A stretch of DNA of 42,720 nt, from positions 1 through 42,720 of the forward strand of contig NZGF01000047.1 in NCBI GenBank assembly GCA_002690915.1. Reading direction: 5' to 3'. Each line of letters opens with the position of its first letter. The stretch's first letter is position 1. This document shows positions 35,427 through 42,720 of this stretch, piece after piece. The translations under genes were made by a program, and so were the position numbers. The notes under the pieces were generated by a model, which was not told where the DNA came from, searched no databases, and was given only the letters and a program-made list of their open reading frames with translations. This DNA comes from Crocinitomicaceae bacterium (lineage in GTDB: Bacteria; Bacteroidota; Bacteroidia; Flavobacteriales_D; Sanyastnellaceae).

Positions 35427-36640
35427 CTGCTCTTGGATGGTCCGTGTATCCTGATGCGGAAACGCCACTCGTTCCGAAGGAAAATCAAAAGCAAACAAGG
35501 GCCGCTGACGCGCCGTCCAACCCGTTTCCCCAAAGTAATCACGCTGACGGCGCAACTTCTGTGCTCGCTACCAACTCCGACACCAACTCCGACACCGACA
35601 CCGATAACAATTCCATTGGCAATCCTGATGCAGCCGCCAACGACACTCAAAAGTCATCAACCGATGAGTCCCCTGCCATTGAAGTTAATGATATTCTGAC
35701 TCCGAGTGTTCCCCTAAATTCTAAATCAGCAGCGATCACCACATCGACCGAAATGAAAATCGAGCCCGCACATGGGCTAATCGTTATGGATTTGTTGCTC
35801 TTTATGGATCCCCTAAACCCTCCTGAATCAAGCAAACCGCTTGCCGCTGCGCTCACACCGATGGCAATACCAACCGGTGATCAAAGCATGAATGACGACG
35901 GCAATCGACGCTCGTTCAATCTTCGCGTATACCAGGGTCTGAACTGGAGTAAGTTCAGCTATTTGGAACAAGACGGTGCAAACCTCCTTGCCCAAAACGA
36001 CAACATGAAATCAAATGGATCATGGAGCGTGGGCGCAATGATCGAATTCGATGCTCTCCGGCAAAAATGGGGAGCGGGAATCGAATGGAACGAATTCGTC
36101 CATCAGCTCAATTATAACAGGACATTCGAACAATTCAACACCATTGACGGCGCCTTATTGCAAGTTGAAGTTGATCCCAATACCGGTGATACGGTCAACT
36201 CCGTGTATGGCGCTGCTGAAGTGCTAGTTGTGGCACAACGACGTGTCGTCCATCATAATCGGTTGCGTACAATCACCATTCCCTTGGAATGGCAAAACCA
36301 ATGGTCGTTGACTCCCATTTTACGCGGGGGCTTTGCTCTTGGAGCACTCGTTCATTGGAGAGCCTCGCTGAGTGGGAGAACCTTTACTGAGCATGAAGGC
36401 AACATGGTCGATTACGGCGATGCTGAATTTCCGTCCAACCGAATCACCTTGGCCCCTATGCTTCGAATGCATGCCACCTGCGACATCGCTCCGGATTGGA
36501 GCATAGAACTTTCGGCACGGATGGCATCATTGAACCATGCGAGTCGGCCAAGCGCTGAACTTCCTGATCAAAGCGGTCAATTCAAAGGACGTTTACTCAC
36601 GGGCAACCTGTTCTTTGGTGTAGCCCGTGCCATTCGCTAG
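35357..36640 (+). CDS. Predicted barrel protein with N-terminal TM helix; start uncertain
   Basis: 427 residues from GTG 35357; the frame is open back to 35282 but has no ATG there. Residues about 12-32 form a transmembrane helix preceded by Arg residues (RRRTAGYIAAAGIVAALGWSV). A long low-complexity Asn/Asp/Ser/Thr-rich stretch follows (NSDTNSDTDTDNN, from repeated CCGACACC units in DNA), then from about 175 a set of amphipathic strands (FNLRVYQGLNWSKFSY, WSVGAMIEFDALRQKWGAGI, RTITIPLEWQNQW) resembling an outer-membrane barrel. This helix-linker-barrel layout is known in Bacteroidota proteins encoded beside ECF sigma factors, but no sigma factor is present and the usual cytoplasmic N-terminal part is missing. 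It may be truncated or frameshifted at the 5' end. Confidence 0.6.
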   Translation: MLGTIHHAERRRTAGYIAAAGIVAALGWSVYPDAETPLVPKENQKQTRAADAPSNPFPQSNHADGATSVLATNSDTNSDTDTDNNSIGNPDAAANDTQKSSTDESPAIEVNDILTPSVPLNSKSAAITTSTEMKIEPAHGLIVMDLLLFMDPLNPPESSKPLAAALTPMAIPTGDQSMNDDGNRRSFNLRVYQGLNWSKFSYLEQDGANLLAQNDNMKSNGSWSVGAMIEFDALRQKWGAGIEWNEFVHQLNYNRTFEQFNTIDGALLQVEVDPNTGDTVNSVYGAAEVLVVAQRRVVHHNRLRTITIPLEWQNQWSLTPILRGGFALGALVHWRASLSGRTFTEHEGNMVDYGDAEFPSNRITLAPMLRMHATCDIAPDWSIELSARMASLNHASRPSAELPDQSGQFKGRLLTGNLFFGVARAIR

Positions 36641-36813
36641 CAGGGACGGCGAATGTTAAAACCATTTCGCAGGCGTCGATTTGACGAAGACAAGTACGAA
36701 CCTTGCAGCCTTCATAAGCAGAACAACATGAAGAGTCGAAAACATTCTCTCCCATTTCGTGCCTTCTTGGCCGTCCTCGTTTTTTTTCGGGTCATTTGAA
36801 GGGACTCAACTGG

Positions 36814-36821
36814 TATTTTTG
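36814..36821 (+). promoter_or_regulatory. -7 box of the SulP gene
   Basis: TATTTTTG is an exact TAnnTTTG match, ending 27 bp before the ATG at 36849. A TTTG at 36795-36798 lies 15 bp upstream, shorter than the usual -33/-7 spacing, so only the -7 element is well supported. Confidence 0.45.
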
Positions 36822-36848
36822 CGCCTTTTTCCGACGCACACACCGCCC

Positions 36849-38372
36849 ATGAGAATTGCCCTATTTGACTTTCGCCAAACCGTAGATTACCGCCTTGAAG
36901 TTTTGAGCGGACTGACCGTGGCGATGGCCCTCATCCCTGAAGCGGTGGCTTTTGCCCTTATTGCTGGGCTCAGTCCCCTGACCGGACTTTATGCTGCCTT
37001 TGTTGTCGGACTGGTGGCCAGCGTTTTGGGAGGACGCCCCGGTATGATCAGTGGCGCCACAGGAGCCATCGCGGTGGTCATTGCATCGTTAGCGGCGATT
37101 GAAGGTCCCGAATATATTTTTGCAACCGTTATTCTGGCTGGATTTCTTCAACTTGCTGCAGGCTTTCTCAAACTGGGAAAACTAATGCGGCTGGTCCCGC
37201 AGCCCGTGATTTTCGGCTTTGTAAACGGCCTAGCCATCATCATCGGTGGAAGCCAACTCGACCAATTCAAAGATGACGGCGGTGCCTGGCTCACCGGAGA
37301 ATCGCTCGGGATTTTTGCGGGACTCACATTGCTGTCCATGGTCATCATCGCTTTCCTGCCCAAGCTGACCAAAAAAGTGCCTGCCGGATTGACCGCAATC
37401 ATGGTAGTGTTTGCGATCGTAGCTGGGTTGGGACTCGACACCAAAACGGTAGGCGATATGGCTTCCATTGAAGGCGGCTTCCCTCCGTTTCACATTCCAA
37501 TTGTGCCGTTCACTGTGGAAACGCTGACCATCATTTTCCCGTACGCCGCAATCGTAGCGGGAGTTGGTTTGATTGAAAGCTTGTTGACCTTGAACATCTT
37601 GGATGAAATCACGGGAACAAGAGGCCACGGCAATCGGGAGTGCGTGGCCCAAGGTGCCGCGAATATTCTGAGTGGATTGTTCAGCGGAATGGGCGGATGT
37701 GCCATGATTGGACAAAGCCTCATCAACGTGAGCTCGGGCGCGCGGGCTCGACTCAGTGGAATTGTGGCATCAGTCATGCTCCTTGTATTCATTCTATTTG
37801 GTGCTCCTCTGATTGAGAAGTTGCCCATGGCAGCCCTTACAGGATTGATGATCATGGTGGCCATTGGCACATTTGAGTGGGCATCTCTACGAACGTTCCG
37901 GCGCATGCCAACCTCTGATGTCTTCATTATGATTTTGGTCACCCTCATCACCGCTTTCATGCACAACCTCGCCCTTGCGGTCTTCATCGGTGTGGTCGTT
38001 GCAGCCCTTGTTTTTGCCTGGGACAACGCCGTCCGCATTCGAGCTCGCAAGCGCACCGATGAGAAAGGATGGAAACACTACGAACTATACGGCCCTCTCT
38101 TTTTTGGATCGACCACCGTCTTCTCTGAGAAATTTGACATTCAAGGTGATCCGGAACATGTTATTTTGGATTTCAAAGAAAGCCGTGTCGTCGACATGTC
38201 AGCCATTGAAGCGCTCAACAAGTTGACAGCGCGTTATGCCGAAGTTGGTAAAACCGTGCACATTCGCTTCTTGAGCGAAGATTGCCGAGCCCTCATTGAC
38301 AAGGCTGAGTCCATCATCGAGATCAATCACTTCGATGATCCCACGTACAAGGTGGTGCGAAACCTGAGCTAG
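36849..38372 (+). CDS. SulP-family anion transporter with STAS domain
   Basis: 507 residues from ATG at 36849; the longer frame begins inside a non-coding leader. Inner-membrane transporter of the SLC26/SulP family (sulfate, bicarbonate or related anions). The family signature is at the N-terminus (EVLSGLTVAMALIPEAVAFALIAGLSPLTG, in part), with about 10-12 hydrophobic segments and GGRPGMISGATGAIAVVIA. TRGHGNRECVAQGAANILSGLFSGMGGCAMIGQS is a conserved TM8-TM10 block. A C-terminal STAS domain (about 400-500: HVILDFKESRVVDMSAIEAL) ends the protein. Substrate cannot be read from sequence; no sulfur or carboxysome gene is adjacent. It has a promoter of its own. Confidence 0.93.
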   Translation: MRIALFDFRQTVDYRLEVLSGLTVAMALIPEAVAFALIAGLSPLTGLYAAFVVGLVASVLGGRPGMISGATGAIAVVIASLAAIEGPEYIFATVILAGFLQLAAGFLKLGKLMRLVPQPVIFGFVNGLAIIIGGSQLDQFKDDGGAWLTGESLGIFAGLTLLSMVIIAFLPKLTKKVPAGLTAIMVVFAIVAGLGLDTKTVGDMASIEGGFPPFHIPIVPFTVETLTIIFPYAAIVAGVGLIESLLTLNILDEITGTRGHGNRECVAQGAANILSGLFSGMGGCAMIGQSLINVSSGARARLSGIVASVMLLVFILFGAPLIEKLPMAALTGLMIMVAIGTFEWASLRTFRRMPTSDVFIMILVTLITAFMHNLALAVFIGVVVAALVFAWDNAVRIRARKRTDEKGWKHYELYGPLFFGSTTVFSEKFDIQGDPEHVILDFKESRVVDMSAIEALNKLTARYAEVGKTVHIRFLSEDCRALIDKAESIIEINHFDDPTYKVVRNLS

Positions 38373-38572
38373 GTAAATCCCTCTTTAACTCGCGTACGAT
38401 CCGTCGCGGTAGGGCAGATTCTTGGTTTTCTTGCCGCTGAGACGTTTGGTTGTTCAGTATCGATGCACTCAGCAAACCGACGTTGGATTTCATGTTCACT
38501 ACCGATGCCGTGGCGGTTGCTGTTTGCTTTGACTTTACGCAGTGGCAAGTGCGGTGGTTTGCGGGATGTTTA

Positions 38573-38629
38573 GGTATGAAAAAATCCACACCATGGGGGA
38601 TGTGGGGAATTCTTGTGGTAGTCCGTAGG
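38573..38629 (-). repeat. Terminator-associated repeat, copy 1
   Basis: Same layout as the copy at 41647-41703: CCTACGGACTAC (38629-38618), a terminator hairpin, then TTTTTTCATACC. The 12-mer is exact between copies; the hairpin stems differ. Confidence 0.5.
38578..38605 (-). terminator. Minus-strand hairpin terminator
   Basis: On the minus strand CCACA-T-CC and GG-TGTGG pair around a short C/A/T loop and are followed by ATTTTTTCATACC. It would terminate transcripts from the AT-rich patch to its right. Both the tail and the flanking 12-mer recur at about 41.65-41.70 kb. Confidence 0.6.
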
Positions 38630-38735
38630 TGGTGACACAAGAGGCTCGGAACCCCCTGTCCTTGTTGACTTCTTTGCGTTATTCGCAAACTCGGGGGCCG
38701 TTTGAGGGGTTCGATTCCCCCCAAGGCTTCTTCGT

Positions 38736-39077
38736 TTAAATTATCCTTTTAAACAGGCCATGAAATCCATACACCTGAAAGAGGATGAAGAGGATTAAAG
38801 AGAGGACGATTGTTTTTTGGGAGATCACTTGAAGCATCAAATCCATTTCAGAATACTGTGTGTTTGGACCAATACTCGGGCCCGAAAATATGATGTACAA
38901 GTAGACGAGCAGGACGATACAAAATAACATGTACCCAAGAGCGAATCTGTTGCTCATGAACTCTGAGTAATAGACGGTGAGGCTGTGAAGGATACAAAGG
39001 AAGAAGAGGACCAAGAAGGCATAATTTGCAAAGAAAACATGCGCCGAAAAATGCAAATCGTGAGGGACAATCCCCAA
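38736..39077 (-). pseudogene. Truncated membrane protein (DUF998-like C-terminal half)
   Basis: 113 codons from a TTG, with about three transmembrane helices (FFANYAFLVLFFLCILHSL, LGYMLFCIVLLVYLYIIF, IVLSLILFILFQVYGF). The opening GIVPHDLHFSAHVFFA is typical of the middle of DUF998-type membrane proteins (G-G-I-P-D-H before a helix), so the first half is missing. An in-frame TAA lies three codons upstream, and beyond it the same frame shows YPGIGNPLRATFKVL, which resembles the expected preceding segment. I read this as a gene broken by mutation or insertion. Strongly AT-rich compared with flanking genes. The family assignment is from memory of the motif and moderate. Confidence 0.5.
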
Positions 39078-39329
39078 ACCTGTTTAAGATGTGAGGACTT
39101 TGAAAGTAGCCCGCAGGGGGTTGCCAATACCAGGATACGCAACCCTTGGAAATACTGTTTTTTTCCTTTGAAAGCCTCGATTAGCCTTTGAACAAAGCAT
39201 TGGTATGGAGAAAGAGAAAACAAATGATTATCAATCTTAATCATAAAAGAAGCAAGTCCATTGGTGAGTCCAGTGTGACATGCGTTAAGGCCATATTTTG
39301 ATGTAAATTGAGAGTCTAAGAATCGAGGC

Positions 39330-39659
39330 ATGAGACTACTATATATTGCTTTAGCTTGTTTGCTTTCTGTTTCTCTTTCAGCTCAGGAACAAGTCATCAC
39401 ATATCCTTATAATCCAGATGTAGATAATGATTCTTTAATCGATATCCCTGACGCACTTGAGTTCTTTACTTTATTTGGAAATGAATTCATTCCGGAACCT
39501 GTTGCAGTCGATGGTGTTGTGATTACTGAATGGTTAGAACAGAATGGTGTCGTAAACAATTTAGGTTTCGGTGACACTGAACATCATGATTTTTTTGAGC
39601 TAGACTGGCAACAACAGGCTAACGCTTCTGGATATTTTATACCGTTGCATTTACTATAG
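39330..39659 (+). CDS. Short exported protein with dockerin-like Ca-binding segment; possibly truncated
   Basis: 109 residues. Signal peptide LLYIALACLLSVSLSAQ. The mature part begins YPYNPDVDNDSLIDIPDALEFFTLFGNEF, a form of the NPD.DNDG.I.V.DLL-type dockerin-like loop that usually opens larger exported proteins of marine Bacteroidota, and then stops soon after. The short tail (NASGYFIPLHLL) looks like read-through into non-coding sequence. It probably represents the N-terminal remnant of a longer gene, in an AT-rich patch with another broken gene. It overlaps the convergent lipoprotein ORF by 23 bp. Confidence 0.5.
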   Translation: MRLLYIALACLLSVSLSAQEQVITYPYNPDVDNDSLIDIPDALEFFTLFGNEFIPEPVAVDGVVITEWLEQNGVVNNLGFGDTEHHDFFELDWQQQANASGYFIPLHLL

Positions 39660-39840
39660 TCGTGTCTTGAATTTGGTTAAAAAATTTTATTTGATAGTCA
39701 ATGTCATAGGATACAGAACTATGCTGATTATTCTCCTCATTAAATTGATTTGCTAATTCTATGGATGTGACGGGGTTATTTTTACACCCTAATAAAAATA
39801 GAGCTCCAAGAAATATCATCGTAATAGCTTTATTCTGCAT
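39637..39840 (-). CDS. Small lipoprotein, 67 aa
   Basis: MQNKAITMIFLGALFLLGC-K is a clear lipoprotein signal with lipobox Cys19. The mature part is short and polar (SIELANQFNEENNQHSSVSY, then IKFFNQIQDTTIVNATV) with no recognised domain. AT-rich codons match the surrounding patch. It could be a complete small lipoprotein or the start of a disrupted gene; the C-terminal end overlaps the convergent ORF by 23 bp. Confidence 0.5.
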   Translation of the reverse strand: MQNKAITMIFLGALFLLGCKNNPVTSIELANQFNEENNQHSSVSYDIDYQIKFFNQIQDTTIVNATV

Positions 39841-40025
39841 TCTTAGTCTTTTTTGTTTTGGTTACCTATAACTATCGAGCAATGACAGGCCTTTCAGAGT
39901 CTTTCAAATTGTTGTTGTTCCCATTTATTTGCCAAGTGAGCGGCGTAAGAAAAGGCACACATCATGTATTGACACGCCACCGACCTTTCACTCGCGTCTC
40001 TATGAAAGAGGCAGCCCCCTCAAAT

Positions 40026-41543
40026 TCAGTCCTTCACGAATACCTTCAGCTGCTGGGTTTGTCCGGAGGTGCTCTTGGCAACGACCAAATGCAAGCCGCA
40101 TCCCTTCATTTCCCATGATTGATCGGTAAAAAGAAACCGCTGGGCGACCCGGCGACCACTAGCATCATACACTGTCAAATGAATGTCTTCCCGAGCGATG
40201 AGCGTGTTGGATTGTGCGGCACACAAATCCGCTTGGCCCAAATGCCTGGAATCATATGGCTCCGCAATGGCCAATGGATTCGCACAGAATTCGGACCAAA
40301 AAGACCACATCACCGCTGAACTTTGAATATCCATATTCCCCCAAGCGCCAAACCAATCATGGCCGCCTTGATTGACACGATAGACTTGGGCCTTGTAGCC
40401 CGTGGGCGACCCGAAATGTTCAATGAGGTCCACCGTACTGCCATCGGACGGGTCGAGATCGGGAAGAGAGGTAGTGGTGACTTCAGAGCATCCATTGGCA
40501 TTGGCCCAATGGGCCACCACAGTCTCTACGCCCGGCGCTCCTTCCCAAGGGTTGTTGGAGCCGAGGGTCGATCCATAAAGAACCACATAATCTTGAGTGC
40601 CGTGGATGTGAACAACGGGAACAGCTTGCGCCTCGCACGTTTCCCAATCGGCACCACTCATCGTCCCTCCAACGGAGCCGATGGCTTTGAAAATCTCGGG
40701 AGCTGCACAGGCCAAGGTGTAGCTCATATAACCGCCGTTGGAATACCCGCAGCTATACGTGCATTCAGCACTCAATTCCAATGTGGTCTGTAAATGCAGA
40801 GCGAGCTCCGTCAGGAATTGAACGTCGTTGACGTTGGAAATGCCCAAGTTTGCATTCCAATGGTTGATGCCTTGAAAGTCGGGCAGTCCCTGGGGGTAGC
40901 AAACCACAAACCCCTCTTGGTCCGCGATCTCTGACATTCCACCAAAAACAGCCATGCTTGAAGCAGTACCTGAGTGTCCGTGAAGAACAAAAACAAGCGG
41001 TGCATTCGGAGGTAAATTTTCGGGGATATGCAGGTAGTATGCACGTTCGTCATCTCCTGAGGTGACGAAAATATCGGGAACCAAACACGATCCATCATCT
41101 GCAGTGGCGCCCACCACATAGTTCTCGGCATCGGGATTCGTGCACCCGTAGAGCATATAATCACACGAATCAGTTTCCCCAATTTCAAATGTGGCATACG
41201 CAAGAACGCCATCCGCCAGATCAATCTCTACCGATAAGCCGTTGTCCATCGTAACCTCCAATGAACCGCCGTTCCAACCGTCACCCCAAGAGTCAGACAG
41301 AATGAAAAAATAACAGCCGGGTTCCAGACAAACGGTCTGTTCTGTGGAAGTGTAATTCTGTGTCCCTTGAAACGAGGCGATTATAGCGTCATCCGCATTG
41401 GAATAAAGTTCCCACGCCATCTCATACCCCCAATTGCCCGTGGTGCTATTCAGTATTCCAGATTCGCAATCTTGGGCAAAGTTGTGCGTCGTGGCAAGGG
41501 AAACCGTGAGGATGAGCAAGCTGAGGCGGAGGAGAAGTTTCAC
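40026..41543 (-). CDS. Secreted esterase (PHB-depolymerase / feruloyl-esterase-like, CE1) with T9SS tail
   Basis: 505 residues from a GTG at 41543, where the signal peptide starts (KLLLRLSLLILTVSLATTHNFAQ); the longer frame has no credible start. Residues about 25-140 are a beta domain with SDSWGDGWNGGSLEV, followed by a GCT..NY..DGSC repeat (about 145-165). The alpha/beta-hydrolase domain spans about 170-425: oxyanion region LVFVLHGHSG, nucleophile Ser268 in CGYSNGGYM, and HIHGTQDYVV and GGHDWFGAWG supplying the Asp and His. This matches the LpqC/poly(3-hydroxybutyrate) depolymerase and feruloyl-esterase group. The C-terminus is T9SS-like (REDIHLTVYDASGRRVAQRF, CGLHLVVAKSTSG). Predicted extracellular ester hydrolysis; substrate undecided. 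Confidence 0.88.
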   Translation of the reverse strand: MKLLLRLSLLILTVSLATTHNFAQDCESGILNSTTGNWGYEMAWELYSNADDAIIASFQGTQNYTSTEQTVCLEPGCYFFILSDSWGDGWNGGSLEVTMDNGLSVEIDLADGVLAYATFEIGETDSCDYMLYGCTNPDAENYVVGATADDGSCLVPDIFVTSGDDERAYYLHIPENLPPNAPLVFVLHGHSGTASSMAVFGGMSEIADQEGFVVCYPQGLPDFQGINHWNANLGISNVNDVQFLTELALHLQTTLELSAECTYSCGYSNGGYMSYTLACAAPEIFKAIGSVGGTMSGADWETCEAQAVPVVHIHGTQDYVVLYGSTLGSNNPWEGAPGVETVVAHWANANGCSEVTTTSLPDLDPSDGSTVDLIEHFGSPTGYKAQVYRVNQGGHDWFGAWGNMDIQSSAVMWSFWSEFCANPLAIAEPYDSRHLGQADLCAAQSNTLIAREDIHLTVYDASGRRVAQRFLFTDQSWEMKGCGLHLVVAKSTSGQTQQLKVFVKD

Positions 41544-41646
41544 GATTATTCTGTATTTATTGGATTTATTGCCAATATAGTCTGAATGTTTCAAGTTGTT
41601 TGTGCACTCTCTAGCAATTGGGATTTTGCACCGGTGTAATCGGCTT

Positions 41647-41703
41647 GGCATGAAAAAACCCGCTCCTTGGGGGAAGCGGGTTTGTGTTTCAGTAGTCCGT
41701 AGG
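41647..41703 (-). repeat. Terminator-associated repeat, copy 2
   Basis: On the minus strand this reads CCTACGGACTAC, a hairpin ending in GCGGGT, and TTTTTTCATGCC. The copy at 38573-38629 has the same order: an identical 12-mer, a different hairpin, and TTTTTTCATACC. Only the flanks are conserved, not the stems. Confidence 0.5.
41658..41681 (-). terminator. Terminator of the choice-of-anchor-J gene
   Basis: On the minus strand ACCCGCT-T-CC pairs with GGAGCGGGT (one bulged T) and is followed by TTTTTT. It lies about 60 bp after the stop codon at 41744 and before the esterase gene on the same strand, so the two genes have separate transcripts. Confidence 0.75.
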
Positions 41704-41743
41704 GCCCTATCAACTGTTTCCGCCAAAAAACGGAATAATGGCA

Positions 41744-42589
41744 TCAACGAACAACCTGAATGCTTTGCTTGCTGTATCCGGTGGTCGTTTTAATGGCAAG
41801 GATATAAGAGCCAGGCGTCACATTCAATGGCAGGTCACTCCCATTGGCGACATTGCTGTAATAATTCAACCGACGCCCATGGGCATCAAAAAGCATTGCT
41901 TCTGCAGTTGATTCGGCACCGCTCCATTGAACTGTGACCTCACCAAGCGAAGGGTTTGGATAAATATTGATTGGATTATCCAAAATTGCTTCGTCGACAT
42001 TGCTGGTGCCTGACTGCTCGATGACTTCAATGTTATCAATGCCAATTACAACTTGATTGTAGTTGTTATTTCTGAAGCCAATGTGAATCGTTTGACCTGA
42101 ATAAGCGGTTATGTCAATTGCTCGAGCGCCCCATCCCTGGCCTATGTATGGCTCTCCAATGCCCGTTGAAGAGTACAATGCTGAAGAGTCTGAGAAGTCT
42201 GCAGGAGTGTTGCCTGTTGACACATATACTTCGATTCCATCTGTAGAAAACGCATCGCCTCGAGATGCATCAAATCTTAAAGTCTTCGTGTCAGAATTGT
42301 CTGATAATGTTATTGCCGGAGTGACCAGCCATTTATCAGCAGTTCCAGGTGAAGTGAAAAGTGAAGGGCTGCCCGCAAAAATCGAGCCCATGTAATTAAC
42401 TCCAACAAATGAAGCGTAGGCCGGCATCCACTGATACATTACTGGATCTAATGGATTTTCGTCTAAATCGTAGGTCGTAAAATCTACAGGTATGTTTCCT
42501 GAATTGAAGTCTTCGAATAACAATACGTTTTGTCCATTGACTTGTACAACAATTAGTGTCAGCGTCAGAAGAAATATATTTTTAATCAT
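41744..42589 (-). CDS. Exported choice-of-anchor-J / cleaved-adhesin-like protein with T9SS tail
   Basis: 281 residues. Signal peptide IKNIFLLTLTLIVVQVNGQ. Residues about 20-190 form a jelly-roll domain with the choice-of-anchor-J pattern: LLFEDFNSGNIPVDFTTYD at the start, ADKWLVTPAITLSD, LRFDASRGD, GIEVYVSTGNTPADF, and IHIGFRNNNYNQVVIGIDNIEV at the end. The last 80 residues are a T9SS domain (IYPNPSLGEVTVQW, then TPGSYILAIKTTTG). Such domains occur in adhesins and as ancillary modules of exported peptidases; alone it is probably a small surface protein. The gene has its own terminator. The upstream 130 bp to the window edge are AT-rich with no other gene. Confidence 0.87.
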   Translation of the reverse strand: MIKNIFLLTLTLIVVQVNGQNVLLFEDFNSGNIPVDFTTYDLDENPLDPVMYQWMPAYASFVGVNYMGSIFAGSPSLFTSPGTADKWLVTPAITLSDNSDTKTLRFDASRGDAFSTDGIEVYVSTGNTPADFSDSSALYSSTGIGEPYIGQGWGARAIDITAYSGQTIHIGFRNNNYNQVVIGIDNIEVIEQSGTSNVDEAILDNPINIYPNPSLGEVTVQWSGAESTAEAMLFDAHGRRLNYYSNVANGSDLPLNVTPGSYILAIKTTTGYSKQSIQVVR

Positions 42590-42720
42590 GAGTGTGGTTT
42601 TTGTTTGGCTCCATATTTAATGAATTGTCATTCAATGAATTGCGCTAATGTATGCTATTTTTTAGGGGTATTCATATTACCGATATAGCAACAAGATTTG
42701 CAATTAGCTCAAAATTGGGA

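Larger units (their letters stand above)
38373..38735. other. 363-bp gap with terminator repeat and tRNA-T-arm-like sequence
   Basis: No protein gene is convincing here. The region holds a minus-strand terminator (38578-38605), a 12-mer GTAGTCCGTAGG shared with 41692-41703, a TTTGC-GTTATTC-GCAAA stem-loop, and GGGG-TTCGATT-CCCC (about 38706-38720), which looks like a tRNA T-arm. A weak AAGAGGCT/GGCTTCTT pairing joins 38639 to 38732. No D-arm can be drawn, so it is not a functional tRNA. It may be the remnant of a tRNA-associated insertion, or an unrecognised structured RNA. Confidence 0.4.

Noticed and set aside
35575-35615. CCGACACC-type tandem repeat
   Set aside because: It is in frame within a low-complexity Asp/Thr/Ser linker of a coding gene; not a CRISPR or mobile-element feature.
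36653-36799. 48-codon plus-strand ORF before the SulP gene
   Set aside because: Arg/Lys-rich start and Phe/Val-rich end could be a tiny membrane peptide, but it overlaps the probable SulP promoter and nothing else supports it.
37230-38056. Long minus-strand open frames inside the SulP gene
   Set aside because: They mirror the conserved transporter sequence and have no domain features.
38639-38732. Possible complete tRNA on the plus strand
   Set aside because: A T-arm-like and an anticodon-arm-like hairpin exist, but there is no D-arm, position 37 would be T, and the acceptor pairing needs wobbles. At most a remnant.

Overview
The window looks like chromosomal DNA of a marine-type member of the Bacteroidota (Flavobacteriales-like). 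The main evidence is eight secreted proteins ending in a type IX secretion (T9SS) sorting domain (FPNP/YPNP motif, then G-x-Y-x-(V/I) strands). Supporting signs are Cys-rich GCT..NY..DGSC repeats, dockerin-like C-termini, SPII lipoproteins and -7 boxes of the TAnnTTTG type. Base composition is moderate to high in GC for most of the window. It becomes AT-richer from about 31 to 36 kb and clearly AT-rich from about 38.7 to 39.9 kb. There is no complete rRNA, tRNA, transposase, integrase or CRISPR array.

Layout. 0-4.3 kb: a divergent pair of secreted polysaccharide hydrolases (GH5-CBM-T9SS and a Calx-beta/GH16 lipoprotein), fitting beta-glucan or laminarin use, then a small putative lipoprotein. 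4.3-5.1 kb: a small membrane protein with a perfect CRP-type palindrome upstream and a 54-aa ORF. 5.1-9.6 kb: two tandem CotH-kinase-family exported proteins with different C-terminal signals. 9.6-12.5 kb: a monoheme lipoprotein and a DUF4920 lipoprotein, divergent from a T9SS alkaline-phosphatase-superfamily/LamG protein. 12.7-20.4 kb: a tightly overlapping tetrapyrrole operon hemA-hemC-hemD-hemE-hemB-hemN on the minus strand, with hemL divergent. It encodes the route from glutamyl-tRNA to protoporphyrinogen; a HemY-like protoporphyrinogen oxidase lies at 32.8 kb and no ferrochelatase is seen.

20.5-23.8 kb: a T9SS subtilase and a protein of unknown family with kinase-like sequence features. 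23.8-28.4 kb: a four-gene minus-strand array made of two paralogous exported proteins on either side of a TPR/transmembrane/LuxR-type HTH protein, followed by a PKD-T9SS protein. A TTCAC-N8-GTGAA dyad recurs upstream of three of these genes; this is the best candidate for an undescribed system here. 28.6-31.5 kb: a cupredoxin-like/FAS1/T9SS adhesin and an NTF2-like lipoprotein. 31.8-34.0 kb: a GT9 glycosyltransferase and the HemY-like oxidase. 34.2-36.6 kb: two predicted outer-membrane beta-barrel proteins.

36.8-38.4 kb: a SulP/STAS anion transporter. 38.4-39.9 kb: an AT-rich patch with a tRNA-T-arm-like sequence, a truncated membrane-protein gene, a short exported ORF and a small lipoprotein; this looks like a site of past insertion and decay. 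40.0-42.6 kb: a T9SS esterase (PHB-depolymerase/feruloyl-esterase-like) and a choice-of-anchor-J T9SS protein. A terminator-associated repeat is shared between 38.6 and 41.7 kb. Overall the window combines housekeeping heme synthesis with a large exported-protein load for polymer degradation and surface attachment.
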